Positions 8,803-20,190 of a stretch of DNA of 64,000 nucleotides are shown here, in pieces (the first letter of the stretch is position 1; every line of letters begins with the position of its first letter). Source of the DNA: CAWGMT01 sp963823675 (GTDB lineage: Bacteria; Planctomycetota; Planctomycetia; Isosphaerales; Isosphaeraceae); contig CAWGMT010000008.1 of NCBI GenBank assembly GCA_963823675.1, positions 744,001 through 808,000 on the forward strand. Reading direction: 5' to 3'. Below the pieces are notes generated by a model that searched no databases, was not told where the DNA came from, and worked only from the letters and a program-made list of their open reading frames with translations. The translations under genes were made by a program, and so were the position numbers.

Positions 8803-10887
8803 ATGCGATTCCATCGGTCTTCGCTTTACGCTGCCCTGGCTGCGACGACTCTTCTGGCTGTCGTCTCCCTCGGCCTAGTCGCCGGCCGCTCACTCTTCTG
8901 GAGCGGCGCATTGGCTCCTGCTGCCGATCTTTACGGAGGTAGACCACTCTTGAAGCTCGTGTCCAACACGCAAGGAGGGGTTCCCAGCCTCAAGGGTGGG
9001 GTCGGCTGGATCAATTCGGGGCCGATCGACTTGCATCAGTTGAAGGGCAAGATCGTCTTGCTCGACTTCTGGACGTTCTGCTGCATCAACTGCCACCACG
9101 TCCTGCCCGACCTCGCCAGGCTCGAAGAAAAGTATAAAAATGAGCTGGTCGTCATCGGAATCCACACCGCCAAGTTCGACGCCGAGAAAGATACCGAGAA
9201 CATCCGCCGCAAGGTCCGCGAGTATCGAATCAAGCACCCGGTCCTAAACGACGCCAACCAGGTCGTCTGGAATCGATTTGGCGTGACTAGCTGGCCGACG
9301 CTGGTTCTGATCGACGCCAACGGTCACTATCAGGGCTCGATCAGCGGCGAGGGGCATTATGACGTGCTCGACCAGGCGATCGGCAAGCTCGTCGATACCG
9401 ACAAGGCTAAAGGAGAGCTCGATCCGACCCCGCTCAAATTCTCGGCCGAGATGGAACGGCCCTCCACGGGCCCGCTCCTCTTCCCGGGGAAAGTCCTCGC
9501 CGATCTTGCCGCCAAGCGTCTCTTCGTCGCCGACACTGGCCATAACCGGATCATTCAGACGGACATGGACGGTGCGAACCCCGTCGTCATCGGCAGCGGC
9601 GAGGAAGGTTTCGTCGACGGCGACTATGCGAAAGCCCAGTTCAACCGGCCTCAGGGAATGTGCCTGGACGGCGAGACGCTTTACGTGGCCGACACCGAGA
9701 GCCATGCGATCCGGTCCGTCAACTTGAAAGACGGAAAAGTGAGCACGGTCGCCGGCGTCGGCAAGCAGGCGCCTCGCGTTTTCACGCCCGGCAACTCGGG
9801 ACGGGCGCTCGCGACCGCGCTTTCCAGCCCCTGGGACCTGATCCAGCTTCCGGGCGACAAGGCGATCTATATTGCCATGGCCGGGCCGCACCAGATCTGG
9901 AAGCTCGATCCCGCGTCGAACAAGATCAGCGTGTTCGCCGGCTCGGGCTACGAGAACATCGAGGACGGTCCAGCGGACGAGGCAAAGTTCGCCCAACCGA
10001 GCGGACTGGCCACCGACGGCGAGAACCTCTTTGTCGCCGACTCCGAGGTTTCCGGCGTCCGCGTCATCACGGGAATCCAGCGCGGGGAGCCCGTGGTCCG
10101 GACGATCGTCGGCCTGGGCCTCTTCGTTTTCGGCGACCAAGACGGCACTGGATCGAAGATTGTCCGGCTGCAACACTGCCTGGGATTGGCCTACGGCAAC
10201 GGCCACCTCTACATCGCCGACACGTACAACAATCGGGTCAAGGTCTGCAATCCCCATACCCGGTCGGTCAAGGTGCTGGTCGGTTTGCACAAGGCCGGCG
10301 ATCGCGACGCGCCGCCAGAGTTCTACGAGCCCGGCGGACTGAGCGTGGCCGACTCGCGCCTCTATGTGGCCGACACCAACAATCACAAGATCAAGGTCGT
10401 CGACCTCCAGACCGATGCCGTCAAGACGCTCACCTTCGACGGCCTCACGCCGCCGCGTCCAGCTCACCGGCGTCCGAGCTTCCCGAATGCCAGGACAATC
10501 GACGTCCCCGCCGTCCAGGCAGCGGCCGCCAAGTCGATCGCGCTTGCCGTTTCGATCTCCTTGCCCAAGGGATTCAAGCTCAACGAAGAGGTTCCCCTTC
10601 CTTATGTGATCGAGACGCCCGGCAAGACCGGGGTTCTGTCCGCCGAATTGCCCGAAGCCGGAGCCAAGATCACTCCGCCGGCGACTCAGTTCAAGATCGA
10701 CGTGCCGCTGGCCGAAGCGCCTCAAGTGGGCCAGTCGATCGACCTTCGACTTTCGCTCTCGGCATTCGTTTGCAGCGAAAACTCCAGCCTTTGCCGGATC
10801 CAGAGCTACATCTGGAACATCCCGATCACATTCAGTGACTCGGGAAAATCCGATCCGATTGCGCTGAGCATTCCCGAGGGCCGCTGA
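8803..10887 (+). CDS. thioredoxin-fold plus NHL-repeat protein (NHLRC2-like)
   Basis: A 694-residue exported or membrane-anchored protein. An N-terminal hydrophobic segment (about residues 6-28) is followed by a thioredoxin domain with FWTFCCINCHHVLPDL (Cys at 93, 94 and 97). A six-bladed NHL beta-propeller comes next, with repeats such as LFVADTGHNRI, LYVADTESHAI, LYIADTYNNRV and LYVADTNNHKI. The C-terminal beta domain (about 560-694) resembles the DsbD alpha region. The CCINC active site and the domain order match the NHLRC2 family, whose reaction is not settled. ATG 8803 is chosen because it begins directly at the signal/anchor segment and follows GAGG; an upstream ATG at 8701 adds unrelated residues. 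Confidence 0.88.
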   Translation: MRFHRSSLYAALAATTLLAVVSLGLVAGRSLFWSGALAPAADLYGGRPLLKLVSNTQGGVPSLKGGVGWINSGPIDLHQLKGKIVLLDFWTFCCINCHHVLPDLARLEEKYKNELVVIGIHTAKFDAEKDTENIRRKVREYRIKHPVLNDANQVVWNRFGVTSWPTLVLIDANGHYQGSISGEGHYDVLDQAIGKLVDTDKAKGELDPTPLKFSAEMERPSTGPLLFPGKVLADLAAKRLFVADTGHNRIIQTDMDGANPVVIGSGEEGFVDGDYAKAQFNRPQGMCLDGETLYVADTESHAIRSVNLKDGKVSTVAGVGKQAPRVFTPGNSGRALATALSSPWDLIQLPGDKAIYIAMAGPHQIWKLDPASNKISVFAGSGYENIEDGPADEAKFAQPSGLATDGENLFVADSEVSGVRVITGIQRGEPVVRTIVGLGLFVFGDQDGTGSKIVRLQHCLGLAYGNGHLYIADTYNNRVKVCNPHTRSVKVLVGLHKAGDRDAPPEFYEPGGLSVADSRLYVADTNNHKIKVVDLQTDAVKTLTFDGLTPPRPAHRRPSFPNARTIDVPAVQAAAAKSIALAVSISLPKGFKLNEEVPLPYVIETPGKTGVLSAELPEAGAKITPPATQFKIDVPLAEAPQVGQSIDLRLSLSAFVCSENSSLCRIQSYIWNIPITFSDSGKSDPIALSIPEGR

Positions 10888-10982
10888 CTTTTGCGTGCGG
10901 CGCTCAAGGGCGGCAGTAAACTTCTCTGAAGCCATCACCGGAATGGGTTCCTGGTGGACCATAAACACTGAGCGCTGCGTGA

Positions 10983-13849
10983 TCAAGGCTCGGCGCTCCC
11001 CTCACTCCGCAGCCGGAGCCCGATCGGCAACGTATCGCCCAGGGCTTGCACCTGCTGGGCTGACTCGAGCTCGTGAAACTCGCGAACCGGGCGCAGGGTC
11101 TCTTCCAGGGCGCCCAGCCCCGCCAGCCGCGCGAGCACTTCGTCTCGTAGCGATTGGTCGAGGTCGCGGGCCCGGTCATTGGCGACCCGTGCCAGTTGGG
11201 CGAGCGCGAAAATTGCGTCGCCGGTCTCGCGCCCGGCGCAAACGAACGGCCCAGCAGGGTCCTGGCCCAGTCCTCGGCGGTCTCCTTGCGGATCACCGTA
11301 TTTGCCGGGCCGTAAAGAGGGACCCGGGCGCCGAGCCGGCCCAGGCACCAGAGGACGTGTCCCGACGAAGCGGCCGACCGCTCGGCGAGCAGGACCTGCC
11401 CCAGCGATTCCTTGACCTCGGGCGCGAGCCGTTCGAGGCTGGCGGCGCAGCGCCACATTTCGGCGACCTCGTGCGGCTCGGGCTTGGGCCGGCCGGCCTT
11501 CTTGGCGGGGTTCGACCCCTTGACCGGCAGCAAGAAAGGGGCCAACCGGCGATAGATCTCCTCGTGGTGCTGACGCGATAGCCCCGCCGCCACTCGCCGC
11601 CAGAGGATCCACCACTCCGCCCAGCACTGCACGTCCTTGCCATGGCGGGTTCCGTTGTGAAAAAGGGGCCAGAGCACCTTGATCCGGACCTCGTCCAGCG
11701 GATAGCCGCGCCCCGGACGCAAAACGAATCCCGCCAGGTTGAACCAGCGCGATTCGTGACGGGCGCTTTTGAGCCGATCAACGGCCAGCTCGAGAAGCGG
11801 TTCCCAGAAACCGCGCAAGGCCGACGGCGGCCACTGGTCGCGAGGCACTTCCAGCAAGTCTTCCAGCCGCTTGACCAGGCGGGCTGGTCCAGCGGCATCA
11901 CCCGCCGCGGCCGCCGAAGCCTCGAACGCAGTCCGGATCGCCGCGACCGCCGCATCGATCTCGGATTGCTCGATGACGACCTGGTCCGATTCATCGCCGG
12001 TGATCGGTCCGCGAACAGCGAGCTGGCCCGCCGGCCCGCGAAGCTGAATTTGCAACCGCCAGCGGCGAAGGTCGGTGCGCGACTGGCACCATAGCTCGAT
12101 CGTGCCGACCTCGGTCACGCGAGCCGCCAGGCTCACGGGCATCGCTCGGCCTTGGCCTTGCGGCTCACGCGCATCAAGCTCTGGAGCGGCGGAAGCTCCC
12201 GGATCGAATCGGGGTCGGCGCTGACCAGATCGCCCGGCTTGTCGTCGGGCCGCACCGAGCTGCTCGCCAGGGGAAAGACGACCGGCTGACCCATCAAGAG
12301 ATCAAAATCATGACCGGCGATTGTGATCTCCTCCCCCTCCTGGGCGTCGCGGGAAACCACGCAGAGCCATGGCTTTTCCGTCTGCGTGGTCTCGAGACCG
12401 ACGTAGAACGACCGCGCGGTCCCGCCGCCGATCCGGATGCCGCCGCCGCGCCGGACCACTCCATAGTAGGCGGCGCCCTGCGCCACGGCCAGATCGAGCG
12501 AGACGTTCGTCAGAACCCTGGGAGCGGGCGAAGCACCGGGGTCGTCGGCGAACCAGAAGGTGATCACCTCTACGATCCGGTTACGCACGCTGCCTGGCGT
12601 CAGCGCGCCGCCGTTGAAGAGGATGGCGTCCGGCCGGGCCGGCCTGTCATCGGCCTGGTGCCCTTCGGGATTGATGGCTTCAGCCCGATGCCGCTTCAAG
12701 AACTGGCTCAGGTGCTTGAGTACGGCGGGGTCGGCCACGAACGGAAGCCCAAACTCCTGCAAGCCGAGCTTCGCACCCCGCTCGGGTTGCTCGCCGCGGG
12801 GCACCCGCGGAAAGAACCCGTCGAGCGCGATTTCCTCGACCTCCTGGCGAGTCAGCTCCGACTGGATGCTGCCGCCGATCAAGCGCGAGCCGCGTCCGGC
12901 GATCGTGACCGGCCACCGATCCATCCCCGGCTGGCCGTTTCCCAGCAGCTTCTCCTTGGCCGTCCGGCACGCGAACCGCAAAGCGCTCCATTGCTCGGTG
13001 TCGAGCCGTGCGTCCTCCCAGCTTTTTCTCGACGTGGTGCGCCAGAGCCAGGTCGATGTTGTCGCCGCCGAGCATCAAGTGATCGCCGACGGCCACCCGC
13101 CGGAAGCCTGGCCCGGTCGGGGTCTCGATGACCGTGATCAGGCTGAAGTCGGTCGTGCCGCCGCCGATGTCGCACACCAGGATCAGCTCGCCGGCCTTGA
13201 CCTCGCGCTGCCATCGGTCCTTGTGCGAGACGATCCAGCAGTAGAAAGCGGCCTGGGGTTCCTCCAGGAGAGTGATGTTCGCAAGCTCGGCGCTCTTGGC
13301 GGCCAGCGTGGTGAGCTCGCGGGCCGCCTCGTCGAAGGAGGCCGGGACCGTAAGTACAACCTCCTGATGCTCGAGGCGCAGGGCCGGGTCGTCGCCGGCA
13401 AACGTATGGTTCCAGGCGTCGCGGATGTGCCGCAGGTACGAAGCCGAGGCCTCGACCGGCGATATCTTCCGCATCTCGGGCGGGCTGCCCCACGGCAGGA
13501 TGTCGGCCTCGCGATCGATCCCGGCGTGGCAAAGCCAGCTCTTGGCGCTACTGATCAAGCGGCTGGGGACCTTGGCTCCCTGAAAGCGGGCAAACTCGCC
13601 CACGATCCGCCCGTGCCCATCGTTCCAGGGCAGCCGCGCCGCCCCCGGCGGCAGCTCGTGCGCTCCGGGAAGATAGACGAATGACGGCAGCATTGCCCGA
13701 GGCGCGGTCTCGCCGGGAGCGACCAACTGCGGCACCGCGAAATCCTCGATATTCGCCGCCGGCCGGTCGCGGCCATGCGTGTCGACATAGGCGACCGCAC
13801 AGTTCGTCGTGCCCAGGTCGATCCCAACCAGAAAACGTGACCGAGACAT
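10983..13849 (-). CDS. Hsp70-family protein (three frameshifts)
   Basis: Hsp70/DnaK-like protein of about 955 residues after repair. It starts MSRSRFLVGIDLGTTN, the first phosphate-binding loop of the actin-like ATPase. It continues with VCDIGGGTTDFS (phosphate 2) and LTNVSLDLAVAQGAAYYG (adenosine region) and ends with a long helical C-terminus unlike the DnaK peptide-binding domain. This length and tail are typical of a planctomycete Hsp70-like subfamily of unknown client. Three single-base frameshifts must be repaired: near 13018 (joining EKKLG to DARLDTEQWSALRFA), near 12140 (joining RKAKAER to MPVSLAARVTEVG) and near 11235 (joining LLGRSFAPGA to ETGDAIFALAQLA). Its ATG is 10 nt after the leuS stop, so it is co-transcribed with leuS. 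Confidence 0.8.
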
Positions 13850-13859
13850 GGTCGCCGCC

Positions 13860-16593
13860 TCAAACGACGAAGTTAACCAGCTTTCCGGGTACGACCACAA
13901 CCTTGCGCACCGTCTTTCCTCCCAGCGCGGCGACGATCTTCGGGTCCTCGCGCGCTCTCCGTTCGATCAGGGCGGCATCGGCCTCAGCCGGAACCATCAC
14001 CCGCCCACGCAGCTTGCCGTTGACCTGAACCGGGATCTCGACCTGGTCGTCCTTCAGAAGCGCCGGGTCGTATTGCGGCCACGGCTCGTAGGCCAGCGTC
14101 TTTTCGTGTCCCAGGATCCACCAGAGCTCCTCGCCGATGTGCGGCGCCAGGGGCGACACTAGCAACGTAAACGTCTCCATCGCCGCCTTCGGTCTCACAA
14201 CCTGCCCCGTGAAGACGTTGACAAACTCCATCAAGCGGCTGATCGCCGTATTGAACCGCAGCGCTTCAAGATCGTCGGTGACGGCCGCCACCGTGCGCAC
14301 CACGACCTTGGCCTGCTCGGTAGACAGCTCAAGGGGCTGGACGTGCGCATCGAGCTTCACGTCGCCCGCCTCGGCATCGACGATCATGCGCCAGGCCCGG
14401 CCCAGGAACCGGTAAACCCCTTCGACTCCCCTCATGCTCCAAGGCTTGACGGCCTCGAGCGGTCCCATGAACATCTCGTAAAGCCGTAAGCTATCCGCAC
14501 CATATTCCGCGACAATCTCATCGGGATTGAGCACATTGCCGCGCGCTTTGGACATCTTGTGCGCACGCGCATCGACGCGGACGCTGTTGTCGGAGACGAG
14601 AACAAATCCCTCACCTTTCTTGACGACCTGATCCTCGGTCAGCTTGATTGCCGCCACGCCGGGACGGCCGCTTGCCTCTGGTCCGACCCACCGTCCTTCC
14701 GCGTCGCGATGACCGGTGTACTCGGTCTCACCCAGGATCATCCCCTGGTTGACCAGCTTGCGGAAAGGCTCGGGCGTGCTGACCCAGCCGCGGTCGAACA
14801 ACACCTTGTGCCAGAACCGGCTGTAGAGCAGGTGCAAGACGGCGTGCTCCGCTCCCCCGATGTAGAGATCCACGGGCATCCAGTACCGTTCCTTCTCGGG
14901 CTCCCACGGCAGCTTGTGGTTGTGGGGGTCGATGTACCGCAAATAATACCAGCACGATCCCGCCCACTGGGGCATCGTGTTCGTCTCGCGCCGAGCCTTG
15001 TCGGAGTAGCGAACCCAGTCGACGGCCTTCGAGAGCGGCGGCTCGGGCTTGCCCGTGGGCTTGAAGTCCTCGAGATCCGGCAGCCGGACCGGCAGGTCGG
15101 ATACATCGAGCAGCGCGCGCTCGATCGTGCTCGTCGAACACGATGGGAAACGGCTCGCCCCAGTAGCGCTGGCGTGAGAACAGCCAATCGCGAAGCTTGT
15201 AATTCACGGTCTTCGTGCCCAGCCCCTGCTTGGCGAGCCAGCCCGTGATGGCGTCCTTCGCCTCCGCGGTGGGCAGCCCGTCGAGCGTGATCGTGTCGTT
15301 GCGCGAGTGGACGGAGATCCCCGGCTCGGGCTCGGCCTCGCTCAAAGGCGCATCAGCCTGGTCAATGCTCGGCGCGACGACCCGGACGATCGGCAGGTCG
15401 AAGGCCTCGGCAAACTCGAAGTCGCGCTCGTCGTGTCCGGGCACGGCCATGATCGCACCGGTGCCGTAGCCCATGAGCACATAGTCGGCGACCCAAACCG
15501 GGATTTGCTGGCCGTTCACGGGGTTCGTGGCATGGGCCCCGGTAAAGACGCCGGTCTTGGCCTTGGTCAAGTCGGTGCGGTCGAGATCGCTCTTGCTCGC
15601 GGCCGCCGCACGGTACGCCTCCACACCCGGGCGATGCTCGGGATCGGTAACCAGGTCAACGAGTGGGTGCTCAGGCGCGAGGACCATGTAAGTCGCGCCG
15701 AACAAAGTGTCGGGGCGGGTGGTGTAGACCTTGATCGTGTCGGTCCCGTCCTGGCAACGAACCGGAAAATCCACCAGGGCCCCCTCGCTGCGGCCGACCC
15801 AGTTGCGCTGCATGTCTTTGATCGAGCGAGACCAGTCGAGCTCGTCCAGGTCCTCGATCAGGCGCTCGGCGTAAGCCGTGATCCGCAGCATCCACTGGGT
15901 GAGTGGCATGCGGACGACCGGAAACGCTCCTCGCTCGCTCTTGCCGTCGATCACTTCTTCGTTGGCCAGCACGGTGCCCAGCTCCGGGCACCAGTTAACC
16001 GGCACCAGCGCGCGATAGGCAAGGCGGCGGGAGTCGCGATAGGCGTCGGGGTCGCGCGTATCGCCGGGGATCGGCAATTCGGCGATGGGCCGGCCCTTGC
16101 CCTTGCGCTTGCGGCCGGTCGGATCGGTCCATTCATGGTCGGGGTCGTACCACGTGTCGTAGAGCTGCAAGAAGATCCACTGAGTCCACCTGTAGTAATC
16201 GGGGTCGGTCGTATCGACCTCGCGGTCCCAGTCGTAGGAAAACCCGAGCGACTTGATCTGGCGGCGGAACGTGTTGATGTTCGCCTGGGTGGTGATGCGC
16301 GGGTGGGTGTTGGTCTGGACGGCATACTGCTCGGCCGGCAGGCCGAAGGCATCCCAGCCCATGGGATGCAGCACGTTGTAGCCGCGCATCCGCTTGTAGC
16401 GGCAAACGATGTCGGTTGCGGTGTATCCCTCGGGATGTCCGACGTGCAGACCGGCCCCGCTGGGATACGGGAACATGTCGAGGACGTAGAGCTTGGGGCG
16501 GGAGCGATCGAGGTCGATGGCGCGAAATGTCTTGTTCCGCTCCCACTCGGCCTGCCACTTCGGTTCGATACGTTGAGGGTGGTACGCGGGCAT
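13860..16593 (-). CDS. leuS: leucyl-tRNA synthetase (one frameshift)
   Basis: Class I aminoacyl-tRNA synthetase that charges tRNA-Leu. Repaired length is about 911 residues. Visible motifs are the N-terminal MPAYHPQRIEPKWQ, the HIGH-type site as HVGHPEGYTATD, an editing domain with TTRPDTLFGATYMV and GTGAIMAVPGHDERD, SRQRYWGEPFP, and the KMSKS site as KMSKARGNVLNPDE. A one-base shift near 15135 moves the frame from PFPIVFDEHDRA to the frame encoding LPDLEDFKPTGKP and then MPQWAGSCWYYLRY. I chose ATG 16593 because family N-termini begin there and a GGAGAG element precedes it; further in-frame ATGs lie at 16617 and 16632. Confidence 0.9.
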
Positions 16594-16662
16594 CTGTCGC
16601 TCTCCGGCCGCGGCCATCGAGACGTGGCTCAAACGCTCTGGGGCGCCGGTCAGTTTTCAGAC

Positions 16663-16692
16663 AAAAAAGGCCCGCCGCGGGTTCGGGGGGCC
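16663..16692 (-). terminator. possible leader terminator/attenuator before leuS
   Basis: On the minus strand GGCCC and GGGCC arms flank a GC-rich loop and are followed directly by six T residues. It lies between a good -10/-35 pair (16715-16744) and the leuS start. A 13-codon reading frame (MHGPPNPRRAFFV) begins before the hairpin and ends in it. It has no Leu codons, so classical leucine attenuation is not supported. Confidence 0.45.
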
Positions 16693-16714
16693 GTGCATAC
16701 GAGAAACCGCACCT

Positions 16715-16744
16715 AGCATAACGATCGGGCCAGGATCTTGCCAA
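16715..16744 (-). promoter_or_regulatory. candidate promoter of leuS-Hsp70 operon
   Basis: Minus strand TTGGCA (16739-16744) and TATGCT (16715-16720) separated by 18 nt, about 120 nt upstream of leuS. Both hexamers are near sigma70 consensus. Confidence 0.45.
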
Positions 16745-17504
16745 CCGGTCCGCCGACGCCCCCAGAACGGACGAGCGTGTGGGCGCCGAAATCACACAAG
16801 GCGACCAGCGGATGGATACAGACCCATGACCGAGCGAATGTAGGACCGATTGGCAATCCGTCCCGGTGAATTTGGATCTGCCCGTCGCCCAAGCGGCCCG
16901 GGCAGCGCGAAGCCCCCAGGTCGCAACACCTGCCGCGGGCCATAGTTCGGTGAAAGGGCGAGCTGGACTTGCCGACTCTCGCGATCTTTTTCGGGCATGG
17001 TAGTCAATGAGAGCCAGTGAGAGGAATCCACTGGTTTTTTTCCGTTTTGCCCGCCCACGGTTCTCAGCCCCGGGCTCAGAGCTGGCCGGCACGCCCTCGA
17101 GGGGCAAGGAAACGGGAATTTGATCTTAACCACGAATAAGACGAATCTTACGAATGGGAGAGCTGTCTTCTGGGCATCGCCCCGCGACCTCGTCGGTTAC
17201 AGGTACTGACAGTCACTGGATGGTCCAGTCTTCCGTCTGGATTCGTGAAATTCGTGTTATTCGTGGTCAACCTCTGTCTAAGTCAGCGCGATCGATACGC
17301 GTTCGGGGGTCAATCCGCTGGTGGACATGTTGAATGGATAATCCCCGCGCAATTCTCTATATACAAAATGCGCTGATTTTCAGATTTCATTGAAGCGCGC
17401 ACGCCGTTTGGTGCAAAAACCTGATCGCATCCTTCTGTGCAGATTGGACTTAAATTTTCTCTCCAGATTTTTTTGGGCGTTCACTATTTGTAAATTCAAC
17501 AATG
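16745..17504. other. gene-poor stretch with intergenic inverted repeat and AT-rich segment
   Basis: No credible gene. Positions 17107-17275 hold an imperfect inverted repeat (left arm AACCACGAATAAGACGAAT, right arm ATTCGTGTTATTCGTGGT). Positions about 17330-17500 are clearly AT-richer than the surroundings. Confidence 0.5.
17107..17275. repeat. long imperfect inverted repeat, AACCACGAA family
   Basis: Left arm near 17107 (TTAACCACGAATAAGACGAA) and right arm ending near 17271 (ATTCGTGTTATTCGTGG) are complementary with few mismatches. Two relatives occur at 19229-19325 and 51270-51360. All three are intergenic. Confidence 0.6.
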
Positions 17505-17813
17505 TCACTTCACGACGGCACAGGGATGGCGATTACGCATCGCATCGATGATCGTTGATTCTTGGGCAGCAAGCCGCTCGGCAATCCCGCGCGCGCACTC
17601 GGCGATCGCCTCGGGCTCGCAAGTCGTCTCGAGGGCGCAGCCCTCGTCGAAATAGACGTAGCCCGACTCGTCCCCCGAAATGTCTCCCATGATTTGGACC
17701 CGATCGCCCCCGGGAGTCAAGCTGATGCCGACCACAATGGGATCATGATCATCGCCGTCAAGATGAAGGAAGACGCGATAGCTGAAGAGTGCGAAAGTTA
17801 CCTCCGTTTCCAT
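17505..17813 (-). CDS. hypothetical protein
   Basis: A 102-residue acidic protein beginning METEVTFALFSYRVF, with a beta-rich first half (LDGDDHDPIVVGISLTPGGDRVQIMGD) and a helical Cys-containing C-terminal half. I do not recognise a family. Internal starts further upstream in the same frame give low-complexity sequence, so ATG 17813 is preferred. No neighbour on the same strand within several hundred bases. Confidence is moderate because only length and composition support it. Confidence 0.5.
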   Translation of the reverse strand: METEVTFALFSYRVFLHLDGDDHDPIVVGISLTPGGDRVQIMGDISGDESGYVYFDEGCALETTCEPEAIAECARGIAERLAAQESTIIDAMRNRHPCAVVK

Positions 17814-18635
17814 TCTATCAAGCGGGCAGGCTCTGGTCAGCGCTGGGACGTCCCTGGGGTTCTCGATGCCCGGCGGACTTCCAGATACCCACTTCGCATC
17901 GGCGGTGTGCGGCGACATCAAGTGGCGCCACCGGCCGCCTCGCAAATCGCGCCGATGGGCTTTGTGTGAAGGGAAGGACACGCGATTTGACTGCTCCATG
18001 GGCCCAAGCACCTTGAAACCAGCTCACTCCGTCCGCGAAATCCATCTCGACGGAAGGGAAGAGGATGCGCGGTGCGAGTTGCTCGTCGAGCGGCCAAAGC
18101 AGGTGTCTGACGTTACCCCTTTCATCCTTCATACTTCATCCTTTCAAGGCGGCCAGTCACGAGCTGAAGCAAGGCGTGATCGCGATTGCTTTGCCGACAA
18201 AGGACCACGGACCACTGTCAACTTTATTGCTCCCAGCATGCCCGAAACCACGAGTTACCCGGCAGGTTGGCGCCCTCGGCCAGGCCGAACCGGCGAAAAT
18301 GCATCGGCGCGGCACTTGCTCGCCTCTCGATGACCGGCCGAGATCACGCAGACTCCTCGGGTTTGATGCCTGGCCGTTATTGCGATGACGCGGCGGACCG
18401 GTGCTGTGGCGCTCCGCATGGGTGGGCGACCACGCCGGTCTGCCCGGCCCGTTTCCGTCCCGCCGCTCCGATAAGAACTAATCGCGTCCTTGTTTCCGTC
18501 CCGCGTCCCTGTTTCCGTCCCCAATTATCGTGATCGGAGGTCAGTCAATTACCTTGACCACTCTCATGAGCTGGTGGGAACGGTCTTTGCTACCGACCGG
18601 CGACTCAACCCCAAAGGCATGATCGAGGTCGTGTC
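17814..18635. other. gene-poor stretch with short repeats
   Basis: No credible gene. It holds CTTTCATCCTTCATAC near 18119, two or three copies of GTTTCCGTCCC between 18445 and 18520, and the 43-nt dispersed repeat at 18524-18566. Confidence 0.5.
18524..18566 (+). repeat. 43-nt dispersed repeat, copy 1
   Basis: Begins ATTATCGTGATCGGAGGTCA and ends CTTGACCACTCTCA. It matches 46078-46120 on the other strand at 42 of 43 positions. Neither copy lies inside a gene. Confidence 0.85.
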
Positions 18636-18866
18636 ATGGAACTGAAAGACGAACGCGAGGTCGAGGTCACCCGAGAAAAACTAGGCTCGCTCGAGGCGCG
18701 ATACCAGGCGGTTAGCCAGAATCCGGGAGACGATGCCCACATCCAGGAACTGACCCTACAATCGCTCAGGCGCATGATCAACCAGATGAAGGAGGAGATC
18801 GCGCGGTTTGAGGCGCACGAGCGCTCGCGCGCGGCCCGGCCCTCCGCTCCGGTCAGCAAGCATTGA
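18636..18866 (+). CDS. small coiled-coil protein
   Basis: A 76-residue, highly charged, almost wholly helical protein (MELKDEREVEVTREKLGSLE at the N-terminus, INQMKEEIARFEAHERSRA near the C-terminus). It has the heptad-like pattern of a short coiled coil. No catalytic motif. I do not recognise a named family. It lies 69 nt downstream of the 43-nt dispersed repeat. Confidence 0.55.
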   Translation: MELKDEREVEVTREKLGSLEARYQAVSQNPGDDAHIQELTLQSLRRMINQMKEEIARFEAHERSRAARPSAPVSKH

Positions 18867-19228
18867 ACACACGCGACAGGAAACCGACTGACCCCGGGTG
18901 CGGGAAGGGGAACCGAGGGATTCAGACACCCATGAACTCGCCAGCCGGACCAACCGGTCAGCCCACCCGCTCTCGGAGCCCCGAGGCGGTCTGAGACCGA
19001 GCTTTTCAAGATGACCATGCATGGGCGTGGTTGCTTGACGTGAGATGCAGAACGGTGCGTCCTGTCCTGTCGGCCCGGCGCCGGGCGACGAGGTGAGCGC
19101 GCAAGCCGGCCGCGCTCTTGGAGTGAACGAGTGAGCTCGATCGGCCCGCCGCCTGCTGGAAGAGTCGAACCGAAGCCGCGCACGGTTTCCACCCAGTTTG
19201 ATTTGGCTGGGAAACAAGATCGGCAAAG

Positions 19229-19325
19229 GGATGCGGAAATTGAACCACCAAGGGCACGAAGAACACAAAGAGCAGAATCAGTCGTTCCTGGTATTCTTGG
19301 TGGCCTTCGTGTTCTTTGTGGTTAA
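19229..19325. repeat. imperfect inverted repeat, AACCACGAA family
   Basis: Left arm AACCACCAAGGGCACGAAGA and right arm ending CTTCGTGTTCTTTGTGGTT form a long imperfect hairpin related to those at 17107 and 51270. Confidence 0.6.
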
Positions 19326-19961
19326 TATCCCCGATCACAGTTCCCAGCCGATGATCGGGCAACGCCCAACGGCGATGATCCAGTTTCAGTTTCAGTCACA
19401 GCTCAGCTCCTTGGGGCGGTCGCGACAAGCGTTGTTCACGATTGCGCAGCGGACCGAACCGCATTTTGGGATCGGACCCGTCCGCGACGGCGATCGCGAC
19501 TGGCCCGGCTTCTGATGCCGATGCTCGCCGTGGGGAAGCAGCACCGACGGCAGTCGTGGATGCGGGCTCGGTTGCCGTTTCTTGAAGTGTCAGCTCACCG
19601 AGCCAGGCGTCAGGGCGCTTGCAGGTCTCGAGCGGGCTGTTTTGAAGGCCCGACGGACGCATCGGGCGATGCCGTGATGTGTCCGAAAGCGCGGGCGTTC
19701 TCGCCGAGGCGGAACGTCGCAATCGCAACCACCGCGAGCAGATCGACGCCGGCATCCGGACGGACGCGGACTTCGACACCGAGCTGACGGGAGTGACTTT
19801 CTCTCCCCCGTTGCTCCTGGTGCAACGGTTAGGTCACCGGCACGGCCAGAGCGATCCACTTTCACCGCGATGGAGTCTGCGATCCGCTGATCGCCGCGGG
19901 GCTGCGGCGGCGCGGAGCGGATGTGACGACCACCGCGGAGGCGGGCCTGCTAGGGACAGTA

Positions 19962-20190
19962 AAGAAAACGGCCGTTTTGTTTACCATGCCGGTCGCTTCG
20001 CGACTTCATCTCAAAAAACCCACTTCCATACGTTGCGACGGGTTTCTTTACTCTAGCGGCGCGGGGGATGAAGGATGAGGATCGGCAGTGCACGTGCATT
20101 AACGATGGAGCTGAATCTCGGATTGGAGCATGATGACCTGATGCCGGCGACCGACGCTTCGGTCGATCAGACCGAAGCGAGCTGCTAACG
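19962..20190 (+). repeat. recombinase-derived short element, copy A
   Basis: Internal-deletion relative of the serine recombinase element at 25453-26410. It keeps the upstream block (AAACGGCCGTTTTGTTTACC, then CATCTCAAAAAACCCAC and GGGTTTCTTTACTC), a degenerate recombinase N-terminus, and the right-end palindrome at 20156-20178 (arms GCTTCGGTC and GACCGAAGC). The recombinase codons are more decayed here than in copies C and D. Confidence 0.75.

Noticed and set aside
9244..10986. 580-residue minus-strand frame opposite the thioredoxin/NHL gene
   Set aside because: Shadow of the NHL-repeat codons; no family-like motif and no start context.
15307..16716. 469-residue plus-strand frame opposite leuS
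   Set aside because: Overlaps the catalytic and editing domains of leucyl-tRNA synthetase on the other strand.
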